Of a stretch of DNA of 64,000 nucleotides, positions 7,640-15,485 are shown piece after piece. This DNA is from a virus. Where the stretch lies: IMG/VR virus record IMGVR_UViG_3300030106_006238, positions 1 to 64,000 of that record; one strand, 5' to 3'. The position numbers were made by a program, and so were the translations under genes. Below the pieces are notes generated by a model. That model ran no database searches. It saw only the letters and a list, made by a program, of their open reading frames with translations, and was not told the origin of the DNA. Each line of letters starts with the position of its first letter. Within the stretch, counting starts at the first letter, position 1.

Positions 7640-8047
7640 TTACCCCATGTCTTTAATACCAACACGAACAATCACATCAGAAGTTGGTGAGGTTGGGCTT
7701 ACGCTAATAGCTCCTGCCTCAATAACGCCAGCAATTGCAAGATTGCCAAATGTCGTACTGCTTGGTGCGCCGCTGTTAATAATGCCAATAAACTGTCGGG
7801 TTACTCCGCCCTGAACTCGCAACAACAAGTCTGGATCATCAACACCTACATTAACGTCTGACCCATCGTTGTATAGAGCGGCGTGTACGGCATCGCTGCT
7901 GTTCTGTGTATTGTCCACCTCAACAATCATAATGCCAAGGTTAGCAACAGCACCGCTAATGTCCTGCGCTTCAGTCGTTGTAGCGTCAGTTTCTGTAGCG
8001 ACATAATCAATTAGCTTTGCTCTTTTAGTAGTAAAACTGGCTGCCAT
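7640..8047 (-). CDS. Small beta-rich virion surface protein (hypothetical)
   Basis: A 135-residue protein rich in V, T, S, D and G with alternating hydrophobic residues, typical of all-beta virion or decoration proteins. No domain recognised. It is tightly packed (2 bases) after the 122-residue gene and before the endolysin gene in the late operon. A structural role is inferred from composition and location. Confidence 0.7.
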   Translation of the reverse strand: MAASFTTKRAKLIDYVATETDATTTEAQDISGAVANLGIMIVEVDNTQNSSDAVHAALYNDGSDVNVGVDDPDLLLRVQGGVTRQFIGIINSGAPSSTTFGNLAIAGVIEAGAISVSPTSPTSDVIVRVGIKDMG

Positions 8048-8049
8048 TT

Positions 8050-8418
8050 TTAACTCCGCTTCAGAATGATAGTGAGTTTGTTGGTTCCCGATGGACCAGT
8101 GCTTGCTTCCTTTCCATTCTCTTCAGACACAAAGTAGCTGAGACCATTAGAAAACGTCACACCATCAGGAACGGTCCAAACAGTAGTATCGTTTGGCTTC
8201 ATTTGAAGAATCCAGTTTGGCTGTGTTGTTCCTGGTGTAATGTCAGCCGAATCAAACAACTTGAGGTAAGCAGTGTTGGCGTCTCCACTTACATAAACAA
8301 TTGTGTACCAAGTGCCCCCCCCGCCAGCCACGTCTTCAACAGCAGTAAGGCCAGGACCAGTATCATGAATGATGTCTGCGCCTAACGAAAGCGTTTGATT
8401 GGTTGCTGTAATAGCCAT
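8050..8418 (-). CDS. Small virion-like protein (hypothetical)
   Basis: A 122-residue beta-rich protein containing WYTIVYVSGDANTAYLKLFD. It overlaps the DUF2589-like gene upstream by one base, indicating coupled translation. No family recognised; a surface or fibre-accessory role is inferred from late-operon position and composition. Confidence 0.7.
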   Translation of the reverse strand: MAITATNQTLSLGADIIHDTGPGLTAVEDVAGGGGTWYTIVYVSGDANTAYLKLFDSADITPGTTQPNWILQMKPNDTTVWTVPDGVTFSNGLSYFVSEENGKEASTGPSGTNKLTIILKRS

Positions 8419-9056
8419 TAGCTACCTCGACCGGAAGGAGTAGGAGCAGGAGGATTAGGATTCGCAGCAGGAGCAGCGGCAGGTTTTTCCGCAATCGCAG
8501 ACTGCACAATATCAAGGCATCGTTTGAGGCCCTCAGGCATTCCGTCATCACGAGCAAGAACCTTAACGTTGTACTTCGCGGAGTTGTCGGAAGTCCGAGT
8601 ATTCTCGCTCTTTGCAGAAATAGAGCCGTGGATCTTCACGTCTACGCTAACTGGACCCCAGCCCGCTTTGACCTCAGTATCCATTGTCGCTTCGTAATCG
8701 CGACTAGATTTGGATGAAGTGCTAGACTTCACTTCCATAGTGAATTCAACTTCCACCTCTTTCACCGCCAATGAAGGAGTGTTTAGAATCGCAAGAATCG
8801 GAACATCAAGCTGATTCGTGACTTCAGTGTATCCACCAGCCCCGTCGTTCACGGGCTTAGAATAGGTAAAGTCCACCGTCCTCGCCTTCATCAGGCCATT
8901 GGCGTCAGTCTCCAAACCAACGGTTTGAATAAAATCCGCAGTAGCTTTAGCGAGCTGAACCTGGGAGTTACAAGCAGCCGCCAGCGGACCACCGATAAGT
9001 TGATCCATTGGAAGACCACCAAACTGGTCGGACATTTTTACGAGGCCATCAGCCAT
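8418..9056 (-). CDS. DUF2589-like protein
   Basis: A 212-residue protein that fits the DUF2589 family. The N-terminal helix has the pattern PMDQLIGGPLAAACNSQVQLAKATADFI, followed by a beta-rich region (VDFTYSKPV... VPILAILNTPSLAVKEVEVEFTMEV). The C-terminal tail is proline- and alanine-rich, probably a flexible extension. The family's function is not established and it is best known from bacterial genomes. A second protein of the same type lies at 9634-10122. Family assignment is from memory of the motif, so moderately confident. Confidence 0.75.
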   Translation of the reverse strand: MADGLVKMSDQFGGLPMDQLIGGPLAAACNSQVQLAKATADFIQTVGLETDANGLMKARTVDFTYSKPVNDGAGGYTEVTNQLDVPILAILNTPSLAVKEVEVEFTMEVKSSTSSKSSRDYEATMDTEVKAGWGPVSVDVKIHGSISAKSENTRTSDNSAKYNVKVLARDDGMPEGLKRCLDIVQSAIAEKPAAAPAANPNPPAPTPSGRGS

Positions 9057-9071
9057 TACAAGCTCCTAAGT

Positions 9072-9212
9072 CTATTTCTTTTTTCGTGTTGAGGTTTTTT
9101 TCGAACCAAGACCTTTCGCTACTTTTTTTACGGCTTTCGATTGCCGCGCATGCATCTTCGAGGCTTTCTTCAGCTCTTTACTAATCTTCGAAAGTTTTTT
9201 CTGTACAGGCAA
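9072..9212 (-). CDS. Very basic 46-residue peptide, TTG start
   Basis: A 46-residue peptide, about 40% lysine plus arginine, with a helical heptad-like part (VQKKLSKISKELKKASK) and a KKTSTRKKK end. Start is TTG at 9212, preceded by AGGGG at good distance; no ATG is available upstream. It sits in a run of three short basic genes. It is below common size cut-offs; nucleic-acid or capsid association is inferred from charge only. Confidence 0.5.
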   Translation of the reverse strand: MPVQKKLSKISKELKKASKMHARQSKAVKKVAKGLGSKKTSTRKKK

Positions 9213-9221
9213 AACGCACCC

Positions 9222-9368
9222 CTACTTCTTCTTCTTGGCTTTGAATGAGCCTGTTTTCTTCTTCATCTTACTGTAAGTCTTCGACGAGATGGTCGAGTTT
9301 GACTTGGAACGACTTGTCCCTGCTTTCTTACGCTTATTGATGTTTCCATACAAACTGTTTTTAGCCAT
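9222..9368 (-). CDS. Short basic phage protein (48 residues)
   Basis: A 48-residue protein, MAKNSLYGNINKRKKAG..., ending in a poly-lysine tail. I recall similar short proteins with a KNSLYGNINKRKKAGTSRSKS-type start from marine phage genomes; this recollection is unverified. ATG at 9368 lies five bases before the start-side neighbour's stop. Function unknown; packaging with virion DNA is a possibility. Confidence 0.65.
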   Translation of the reverse strand: MAKNSLYGNINKRKKAGTSRSKSNSTISSKTYSKMKKKTGSFKAKKKK

Positions 9369-9373
9369 GTGTT

Positions 9374-9628
9374 CTACTTCATGCTCTTAGTGCCTTTGCA
9401 CTTCCAGCGTTTTCTCGAAAGATTGTTTGGGGTGTTTGGGTCGTTCTGTTTTTTCTTAGAAAGCCGCTTCTTAATTCCAGAAGAGCGAGCGCAATAAGCA
9501 TCACCTTTCGATGTGCCAGGCTTTACACGACGACCGCCGCCTTTGGCTTTGCCAGCTTGGCCATAAGAAACTCTTTTGCCTGAAGCAGTAACTTTGACTT
9601 TCGCTTTTCCTTTTGCTGGTTTGGCCAT
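9374..9628 (-). CDS. Short basic phage protein with a GDAYCARSSGIK motif
   Basis: An 84-residue basic protein. It carries the strongly patterned segments GDAYCARSSGIKKR and NDPNTPNNLSRKRWKCKG, which I associate with a conserved small protein of environmental (marine-type) phages. Two cysteines occur in the second half. It sits between the two small basic genes and the second DUF2589-like gene. Function is not known; the charge and late position suggest a virion-associated nucleic-acid binding role. Confidence 0.72.
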   Translation of the reverse strand: MAKPAKGKAKVKVTASGKRVSYGQAGKAKGGGRRVKPGTSKGDAYCARSSGIKKRLSKKKQNDPNTPNNLSRKRWKCKGTKSMK

Positions 9629-9633
9629 GTTTT

Positions 9634-10122
9634 TTACGGGAGCAGTTTAATAAGTTGATTGTCGATTCGAGCATAACCTTCAGGAGGCTCTTGCCCTTTA
9701 AAAGTTATGGAAATCTTAGCAGTATTTCGTTTTTTAGCAAACCATCCATTGCCACCTACAGACGGATTTATTTTTAGCTTGCGATGAGTACAGCCAATGT
9801 CAGCGCCATCTTGCATGCCTTGAAGTTCAATATCCATTTCCACAGTAAGGGCTTCGATTGCTAAAGATTGTCCGGTAACAAGTGTTTGCATCGGGATTTG
9901 AATGTCCCGTTCAATTTGCTTTCCTTCCTCCCACACAGGAAGACGAACAGTCACCATTCTTGGTTTGTATATTGGGCTTCCGTCAGAAGTTTTTTCGCCT
10001 GTATCAATCCAATATTCTTCTTGCTGAATGTGATTCAGTTCGTGCTGTTCAGCGATATCTGTTGATTTAATTACGGCTTCTTGAATTGCTCCAACAAACT
10101 CATCTAACGAGAAGTGCGCCAT
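9634..10122 (-). CDS. Second DUF2589-like protein
   Basis: A 162-residue protein with the DUF2589-type layout. It has an N-terminal helix (FSLDEFVGAIQEAVIKSTDIAEQ), a short variable part, then VRLPVWEEGKQIERDIQIPMQTLVTGQSLAIEALTVEMDIEL, the strand-rich core of that family. It is divergent from the 212-residue paralogue-like protein at 8418-9056, so the two may form a hetero-oligomer. It overlaps the 87-residue gene upstream by 23 bases. Function unknown. Confidence 0.68.
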   Translation of the reverse strand: MAHFSLDEFVGAIQEAVIKSTDIAEQHELNHIQQEEYWIDTGEKTSDGSPIYKPRMVTVRLPVWEEGKQIERDIQIPMQTLVTGQSLAIEALTVEMDIELQGMQDGADIGCTHRKLKINPSVGGNGWFAKKRNTAKISITFKGQEPPEGYARIDNQLIKLLP

Positions 10123-10363
10123 CGTCCTTTTCCCTTATTTGGACTTTTCTACAAAAATCACACTGGCATACTAATGGCTTTGGTTGTTTTGCTTCTTGAT
10201 GCCCAGCACACCAAGCTTCATACATATAAAGCACTGCACCGCCGGTTAAGAAAGGGTAAACCTTATCTTCTCGAAGCTCTGCATATCGCTGTTCTAAAAG
10301 CCACTGAACAAAAGACTCATTGTCTTGCCATCGATTCTTATTAATCGGTGATTCTGTTGACAT
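10100..10363 (-). CDS. Small cysteine-containing hypothetical protein
   Basis: An 87-residue protein from ATG 10363. A CQCDFCRK cluster near residues 70-77 could bind metal with C60 nearby. It overlaps both neighbours (23 bases each side), as expected in a compact late operon. A longer frame start at 10459 would run far into the upstream gene and is rejected. Function unknown. Confidence 0.6.
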   Translation of the reverse strand: MSTESPINKNRWQDNESFVQWLLEQRYAELREDKVYPFLTGGAVLYMYEAWCAGHQEAKQPKPLVCQCDFCRKVQIREKDDGALLVR

Positions 10364-10727
10364 AACCAACCACGTTGATTTTGTTCGCAGTGTCGGCAAT
10401 AGCAGCGATTCTCCTGGCAGCGCTTCCAGTCCCACGAACAGAATGTCCAGAAAGCACAAGCATCAACCCTGTTTGGGGAGGAACTTTGAACATCACTTTT
10501 TCAGCGTTTGCTGCAGACGCGCTGCTTACATAGCCAATGTGTAGAGTTACTAAAATAGAAGCTGTATCAATATTGGTCATCCACAACCAAACTTCATCTC
10601 GAATGTTTGGAGACGTTCCTGTGTCGTGAATAAAGGAACCGTTTCCGGCGGTATCCGTGATAGGAATCGGGTTTCCGTCTCCTTCTGTTCCACCAGGTGA
10701 CAGGTTAATTTTTGCATAGGTTGCCAT
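10341..10727 (-). CDS. Small virion-type protein, paralogous to the one at 12373
   Basis: A 128-residue beta-rich protein. The pattern DEVWLWMTN...VTLHIGY...GYVNRIT at the middle and end is shared with the 125-residue protein at 12373-12750 (DEVWLYAKN...LTIEWGE...GFVNRID). This suggests a duplicated decoration or fibre-accessory module. Translation of the next gene begins within its own ATG (ATGA overlap at 10727). Confidence 0.72.
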   Translation of the reverse strand: MATYAKINLSPGGTEGDGNPIPITDTAGNGSFIHDTGTSPNIRDEVWLWMTNIDTASILVTLHIGYVSSASAANAEKVMFKVPPQTGLMLVLSGHSVRGTGSAARRIAAIADTANKINVVGYVNRITD

Positions 10728-10888
10728 CAGTCACGTTCTCTCTTTAGTACTCGCTCAAAAAGCTCTTCATACTTTCGAGTCATTTTTGTGAGCTGGCGGC
10801 CCATCCGCCGGTTTTGATTGATGAGGTAGCCAATAAATCCCATGGTCATACCCAGGTCCAGGTACTGAGCTACAACATCTCCTTCCAC
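10727..10888 (-). CDS. BhlA/UviB-like small membrane protein (putative holin partner), GTG start
   Basis: A 53-residue protein from GTG 10888, preceded by GGAGGGG. Residues about 5-24 are hydrophobic (VVAQYLDLGMTMGFIGYLI) and are followed by a basic and charged coiled helix ending KRERD. This layout is that of BhlA/UviB-type holin-like proteins. The start abuts the stop of the XhlA-like gene and its stop overlaps the next start (ATGA). It is too short for most gene callers. The pairing with the XhlA-like neighbour strengthens the lysis inference. Confidence 0.6.
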   Translation of the reverse strand: MEGDVVAQYLDLGMTMGFIGYLINQNRRMGRQLTKMTRKYEELFERVLKRERD

Positions 10889-11080
10889 TTACCCCTCCAT
10901 AAAAATCGCAATGCACTGCATGATGACGATAGTTGCGAGAATCAGCCCTTGGGCTTTGTGGATTTCCTTCTTAATGCCTTGAATATCAACACGAATTGCA
11001 GACACTTCAGCCTCCGTAGTATCAACGCGCTGACCTAATACAGCAACATCAGTTTCAAGTTTTCGAACACGTTGTTCCAT
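10889..11080 (-). CDS. XhlA-like coiled-coil membrane protein (putative holin/lysis accessory)
   Basis: A 63-residue protein. Residues 1-42 form a heptad coiled coil (LETDVAVLGQRVDTTEAEV) and residues about 45-62 a hydrophobic span (GLILATIVIMQCIAIFM). This is the layout of haemolysin XhlA-type lysis proteins, which sit in the cytoplasmic membrane. It is immediately followed by a second small membrane protein, but it lies about 3.3 kb away from the endolysin gene in the same operon. Function inferred from topology. Confidence 0.7.
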   Translation of the reverse strand: MEQRVRKLETDVAVLGQRVDTTEAEVSAIRVDIQGIKKEIHKAQGLILATIVIMQCIAIFMEG

Positions 11081-11090
11081 CTAAGGCCCC

Positions 11091-11381
11091 CTAGTCGGCT
11101 ATAACGCCTCGTAAGTACCACATTTTCCCCATAACGTCAGCGTCTGTAAAAGACTCTGGATGAGAAGTGAAGGCGCTAACTGAAATATCCTCGCGGTCAT
11201 AGTCACCGACAACAATGTTGTCTGCTCTTGTATCAGTGCATTCGACAAGAGCCCATCGACTGTATGAGGCAGCTTTTGAGGTTGTTCCCATGCTGACTGA
11301 AAACAAAGTGCCTGCTTGTACATCCGACGCAATCGACGATGCTGTCTCTGACGTGTTGCAATAGAAAAGGAGGAACGCCAT
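11091..11381 (-). CDS. Small hypothetical late protein
   Basis: A 96-residue beta-rich protein with no recognised domain. It overlaps the 330-residue gene upstream by one base. It could be a fibre or capsid accessory; only position and composition support this. Confidence 0.65.
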   Translation of the reverse strand: MAFLLFYCNTSETASSIASDVQAGTLFSVSMGTTSKAASYSRWALVECTDTRADNIVVGDYDREDISVSAFTSHPESFTDADVMGKMWYLRGVIAD

Positions 11382-12373
11382 TAGAGTGCCGCCCGGTGCT
11401 GTAGCGGCTGAATCAACATGCGAATGCGCTTAATCCTGATCTGGCCCCTAGTTGCTGAGGTAGAAACACCCCCAATAAACAAAGCAGGGTGAAGGTAGTG
11501 ATCTTGCAGTGTCTGAGTGAATGTATCGCTCCACGCAAAAGTAGATGAATACAACTGACCAAAGGGATCGCCAGTAGAGTATGCTCCTCCAGTAAAAGCT
11601 ATCTTGCCATTTGATGCTTCAGCAGAAGTCCTAAGAGGAACAGTCGCAAGACAAATGGCGTCAAGGTCAGTCGATGCAGAAGAGTTCTGTCCTCGCCACT
11701 TCAGGCCACCGGCATTCACTCCGTTTGTCCAGTACGACCGAAAGCCACTCTTGTACAGATTCACATTCGTGCTGCTCGATGGCAAGGCATTTAAGTTCTT
11801 GAAGACGTAAGCGCCACCCCAAGTCGTATCCGTTCCGCCCGTTGTGGGGTCACCAGATTGGTCGGAATCAAACGCCTGAAACCCCACACAGACGGACAAA
11901 GCGGTTCCATTTGGCCCCGCTCCGTTTGATGCCAGACCAATAGGCCCATTGGTCTGATCGAACAGGACCTCGATCTTGAACTGGATCGCCTCGGGTTGCA
12001 GCCCGTATGCTGTCTTGCCGGAAGGAACACTAAGTCCAGCTTCAGCCCACCAATTGATGTGCGTCTTTTTGACGATGGTCACGCCATGATGTTCGGAGCC
12101 CTGGATTCGATGGTTCGTATTGCTTGAGCCACCAAAGTCAATACGCATGTGGTCGCTGTTCAAGTCAACCGTGGTATCGGCGGTGTTCGCGTTTCCCATC
12201 TTCATGACCTTCCAATAATTATTACTGGGATCAATAGGAAGCTCCACCCAATTTGCATAAGGATCCCCGCCCCCTGCACTTGGAGTTCGAGGACCACGGT
12301 TTGGGATGTGATCTGCGCGTCTTGTCACTCTTGGGGCGTAAAGCCCAACGTCGTCTCGGCTTCGCCTACTCAT
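11381..12373 (-). CDS. Beta-rich tail fibre or surface protein (hypothetical)
   Basis: A 330-residue protein. The first 35 residues are basic and glycine-rich. The remainder looks like a lectin or jelly-roll type beta sandwich with many N, G, S, T and W residues (WVELPIDPSNNYWKVMKMGN, ALSVCVGFQAFDSDQSGD). Such proteins often bind the host surface or other fibres. It is flanked by the paralogous small proteins. No specific family recognised. Confidence 0.7.
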   Translation of the reverse strand: MSRRSRDDVGLYAPRVTRRADHIPNRGPRTPSAGGGDPYANWVELPIDPSNNYWKVMKMGNANTADTTVDLNSDHMRIDFGGSSNTNHRIQGSEHHGVTIVKKTHINWWAEAGLSVPSGKTAYGLQPEAIQFKIEVLFDQTNGPIGLASNGAGPNGTALSVCVGFQAFDSDQSGDPTTGGTDTTWGGAYVFKNLNALPSSSTNVNLYKSGFRSYWTNGVNAGGLKWRGQNSSASTDLDAICLATVPLRTSAEASNGKIAFTGGAYSTGDPFGQLYSSTFAWSDTFTQTLQDHYLHPALFIGGVSTSATRGQIRIKRIRMLIQPLQHRAAL

Positions 12374-12750
12374 TAGTAATCAATCCTGTTTACAAAACCT
12401 GAAATGGCAACAACATTTGCAGTCGCAGCAAAGCATCGTATTTCAAGGCTGTTTTGAATAATAAGGCCAGGAATGACCTGAACTAAGCCAGCGTCCTCGT
12501 CAAGATTTACTTTGATAACTTTGTTGGCGGTTGTCTCCCCCCACTCGATTGTCAGCATTACATCACCACTGTGGGTGTTCTTAGCGTAAAGCCAGACTTC
12601 GTCCCAGTCCGTAGCGTTAGCAACAGCAGTGTGAATCACATTGGCCGTGCCGAGCCCCGCGTCACCAGTTCCATCACTCGCGGTTGTAGTGATAAGGATT
12701 GACTTACCGTTTGTTGATCCGCTTAGTTTTTCTTTAGTAATGGTAGCCAT
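12373..12750 (-). CDS. Small virion-type protein, paralogous to the one at 10341
   Basis: A 125-residue beta-rich protein sharing the DEVWLYAKN... and GFVNRID pattern with the protein at 10341-10727. Its stop overlaps the next gene start by one base. A small decoration or fibre-cap role is plausible. The duplication is a direct sequence observation; the function is not. Confidence 0.72.
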   Translation of the reverse strand: MATITKEKLSGSTNGKSILITTTASDGTGDAGLGTANVIHTAVANATDWDEVWLYAKNTHSGDVMLTIEWGETTANKVIKVNLDEDAGLVQVIPGLIIQNSLEIRCFAATANVVAISGFVNRIDY

Positions 12751-12759
12751 TTAGTAGTC

Positions 12760-14469
12760 CTATGAGAAAACTTGCATGTGAAGAATAAGGCTTGCATCAT
12801 CACGATCAAGATCTTCTTCCCAAGATAAGTTGCCGGATGAATCTGATTGAAGAATCTTTGGTGAAGCAGGAGGGGCGGCCGGAAATGTATAAGTGTGGTT
12901 AGACGCGATGTTCGCGGCTGCCTGGAACTTCATAAAGTTTGTACCGTTGTCCGAATCCTCGTTGAAAAGAAGAGATGCCGCAGCAGTAGTAGACCCAAAG
13001 ATCCGCACACCGCCAGTTCCTTTGGGCTTCAAAGACATCGTAATGTTGGTTGAATCTCCCAGCACGCTGATTGCAGGAGCAGTACCGTCTGCTGCGTTTT
13101 CAACCTCAACGTAGTTTACTGCGTTGCTAACGGAACAGAACTTCAAAAGCTTGTTGTTGTTCTCGTCATTAACCGCACTGCTGTCCGTCATGTTGACATC
13201 GCCAGGAACGGTAATGTCTCCGTCCGACTCGACAGTAAACTTGGTTCCAAGAGTTCCGTTTTGTGAAAGTTGCAGCTCAAACTTGGCGTCTTGAGTGCTT
13301 GCTGTATTCGTAAATGCAGCTTCTTTAGAAACCAAGAACTTAGCAGCATCCACAGCGTTTCCGCTGGTGTCTTCAAGGTCAAACTGAAGACTGACTTTTC
13401 CAGTCGTATCGTTAGCGTCAGACTCATTGCCAAGCTTCAACGCTACAAACTCTGCATCTGAATCTGTAGAAATGTGAAGAGCGTTGGTGGGAGCAGCCGT
13501 TCCAATACCAACATTTCCATCAGTGTGGATTCGCATGCGTTCGGCAACATCATCAGTACCGCTAACCTTTGTCCTAAACTGCATGCTTGCGGTGCCGGTG
13601 CCATCTCCTTGCCCAGTAGACAAGATCAAGTCACCACCGTTAATGTTGTTGGCCCCGCCCATGACGCCGCTTCCAGCGCTGATAGACAAGTTCTTTCCTG
13701 CGGTGGTGCCTGAGTCTTGATTGCGAGCAGAAAGGACCGTTAAGTTTGCGTTCCCTGCTGTGCCTAAAATAAGGTCGGCAGTAGTGCCGGTAATCATGGC
13801 ACCATAGTTTGAGTCTGCCCCGCTAGCGCTAATGTCTAAACCAATGTTGGTTTGTGTTCCAGAAGTTCCACCAACCAAATCAACATCAATACCCGTATTG
13901 ATAACAGTACCAACCATGGTTGGTGAATCTGAGTTGATTTCTAAATCAAGACCAATGTTTTGTCCTGTTTGGCCTGTAGCAATGATTCCCGTAGCGTCGT
14001 AATCAATCTTTGCAGCAACGGTTGTGTGGTTGCTTGTTGCTGTAACATTGGTGTCCACAACAAGGTTGCCGCCACCGACATGTAGATCACCAGCAAGTGT
14101 TGTGTCCTGGGTGTCATCAATAGTCAAAGCAGCAATAAGCGATGACCCTGTATGTGTGGACAGGATCATCTTGCCTTTGGTGTCATCAGAATCGCCGTTA
14201 TGGCTTACCTCAATCTGTCCAAGAGCAACATCGGCGTGGTCTTCAAAAATCAACTTTGATTCACAACCACCATTTGAGTTCTCGGATGTTGAGTTCTTCA
14301 GAGTGACATACGGAGCGTTGTCTTCAACCTGTAGCTTTGTCCCAGGAGAGGCCGTACCAATACCAACACGATCATTGGTTTCATCAACTACAACAGTTGG
14401 GCTATCGACCTCAAGGTCGGTAAGGATCTGTGATCCACCACTGCTGTTAAAGGCACTATTGAAACCCAT
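12760..14469 (-). CDS. Tail fibre-like protein
   Basis: A 569-residue protein whose N-terminus (NDRVGIGTASPGTKLQVED) and repeated IGTAAPTNALHISTDSD-type and NLVVDTNVT segments are typical of long beta-rich tail fibres. It lacks an obvious S74 intramolecular chaperone at the C-terminus; the end (SWEEDLDRDDASLILHMQVFS) is short. It probably trimerises and takes part in host binding. Function from pattern and location. Confidence 0.78.
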   Translation of the reverse strand: MGFNSAFNSSGGSQILTDLEVDSPTVVVDETNDRVGIGTASPGTKLQVEDNAPYVTLKNSTSENSNGGCESKLIFEDHADVALGQIEVSHNGDSDDTKGKMILSTHTGSSLIAALTIDDTQDTTLAGDLHVGGGNLVVDTNVTATSNHTTVAAKIDYDATGIIATGQTGQNIGLDLEINSDSPTMVGTVINTGIDVDLVGGTSGTQTNIGLDISASGADSNYGAMITGTTADLILGTAGNANLTVLSARNQDSGTTAGKNLSISAGSGVMGGANNINGGDLILSTGQGDGTGTASMQFRTKVSGTDDVAERMRIHTDGNVGIGTAAPTNALHISTDSDAEFVALKLGNESDANDTTGKVSLQFDLEDTSGNAVDAAKFLVSKEAAFTNTASTQDAKFELQLSQNGTLGTKFTVESDGDITVPGDVNMTDSSAVNDENNNKLLKFCSVSNAVNYVEVENAADGTAPAISVLGDSTNITMSLKPKGTGGVRIFGSTTAAASLLFNEDSDNGTNFMKFQAAANIASNHTYTFPAAPPASPKILQSDSSGNLSWEEDLDRDDASLILHMQVFS

Positions 14470-14477
14470 GCTACCCC

Positions 14478-14909
14478 CTAGTGGTTACCTGCTTTTGAAT
14501 CAACCCAATGCAGCCTGGCTGTAGCGACCTCTGGGCTTCCTGTTGCATCATCAACCAAAACCCAAAGATAGCACGCCCCGGCAGTTGTCTGCGCGGTAGG
14601 CGCAGTCACTACAGCATCCAGCGCAATCGAGACATGCTTGAGGTTTCCTGTGCTTCCAGCCTGAAGCTTCTGACCTGTAGCCTCACCAGTCATCGGATGA
14701 TCCCTGCCGCTGTCCCAAGTCAGAAAACAAGAGACAGTCGCGGCAGAGTTCGCGTTTGTAAGCGAAATATCAACATGTGACAGGTAACAAGCTTGAGGCA
14801 TCGCCTTCGACTTAGGGTCAACAGCAGAATCTTCGTGAAGAAGAAGACCGTTTCCGTAACTGCCGGTAATTTCAGTTGTAGCGTTGTCGTTGCAAATGAA
14901 GCCCTGCAT
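14478..14909 (-). CDS. Small virion-like protein (hypothetical)
   Basis: A 143-residue beta-rich protein with no recognised domain, placed between the fibre-like protein and the 151-residue gene. Composition (A, T, D, S) resembles decoration or head-fibre proteins. Structural role inferred. Confidence 0.68.
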   Translation of the reverse strand: MQGFICNDNATTEITGSYGNGLLLHEDSAVDPKSKAMPQACYLSHVDISLTNANSAATVSCFLTWDSGRDHPMTGEATGQKLQAGSTGNLKHVSIALDAVVTAPTAQTTAGACYLWVLVDDATGSPEVATARLHWVDSKAGNH

Positions 14910-14938
14910 TCCGGCCTCCTAGTTAGAAGGTGGAAGAA

Positions 14939-15394
14939 TCAGGTTGCGCCGCCAACAAGTCCACGCCATGTGGTGCCATCGCAATAAACCAAACATTGTT
15001 CGGCTTCCTCAATAGTAGCAATTGTGGCTGCAGCGTCATTACGAAGTGTAATGGTCTCAGAAGAACTTCCGGTGGCATTGTTCATAATGAGAAGAAGGAG
15101 TCCAGTGCAAAGAGCCTCAGCCGGAAGATCCAGGTTCCTGTTACCAGTAGGGTCAACAATCAAAAAGTTAGATGTGATGACAGTCTGGTTTGCAGCAGCG
15201 GTTCCCGTAACCAACAAGGTATGAGTCGCAGCCGCAATAGTGATGGCTTCGCCCCTGAACGACAGAAGGCTTGTTGCGCCGCTAAGAGCAGTCAACAAAG
15301 GGGTCTGCCCTTTGACCTTCAAGCCAAAGCCAGGCTCAACGGGAATATCGTGATTGAGAGCGTTACCGTTCATCATTTCGGGAATTTGGGACAT
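14939..15394 (-). CDS. Small virion-like protein (hypothetical)
   Basis: A 151-residue beta-rich protein. The segment TGNRNLDLPAEALCTGLLLLIMNNATGSSSETITLRNDAAATIATIEEAEQCLVYCDGTTWRGL is a pattern I associate with repeated phage surface proteins of fibre or capsid-decoration type. It is the first gene after the 91-bp gap that follows the giant protein gene. Role inferred. Confidence 0.68.
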   Translation of the reverse strand: MSQIPEMMNGNALNHDIPVEPGFGLKVKGQTPLLTALSGATSLLSFRGEAITIAAATHTLLVTGTAAANQTVITSNFLIVDPTGNRNLDLPAEALCTGLLLLIMNNATGSSSETITLRNDAAATIATIEEAEQCLVYCDGTTWRGLVGGAT

Positions 15395-15485
15395 TGTAGT
15401 GGTCTCCTAGTAGGGTAGAGGGATCTTAAAAAAATAATAGCACGTTGCGATTAATCAGCGAATACCAAAGTGATAGGGCCTTGTT
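15395..15485 (-). promoter_or_regulatory. Gap with candidate leftward promoter ahead of the fibre/lysis genes
   Basis: The only sizeable gap between 6.6 and 40.8 kb. On the minus strand an A/T-rich TATTAT element stands 17 bp after TTCGCT, followed by a T-run, so a weak promoter or a weak terminator could be read. No strong hairpin is seen. Low confidence. Confidence 0.3.
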
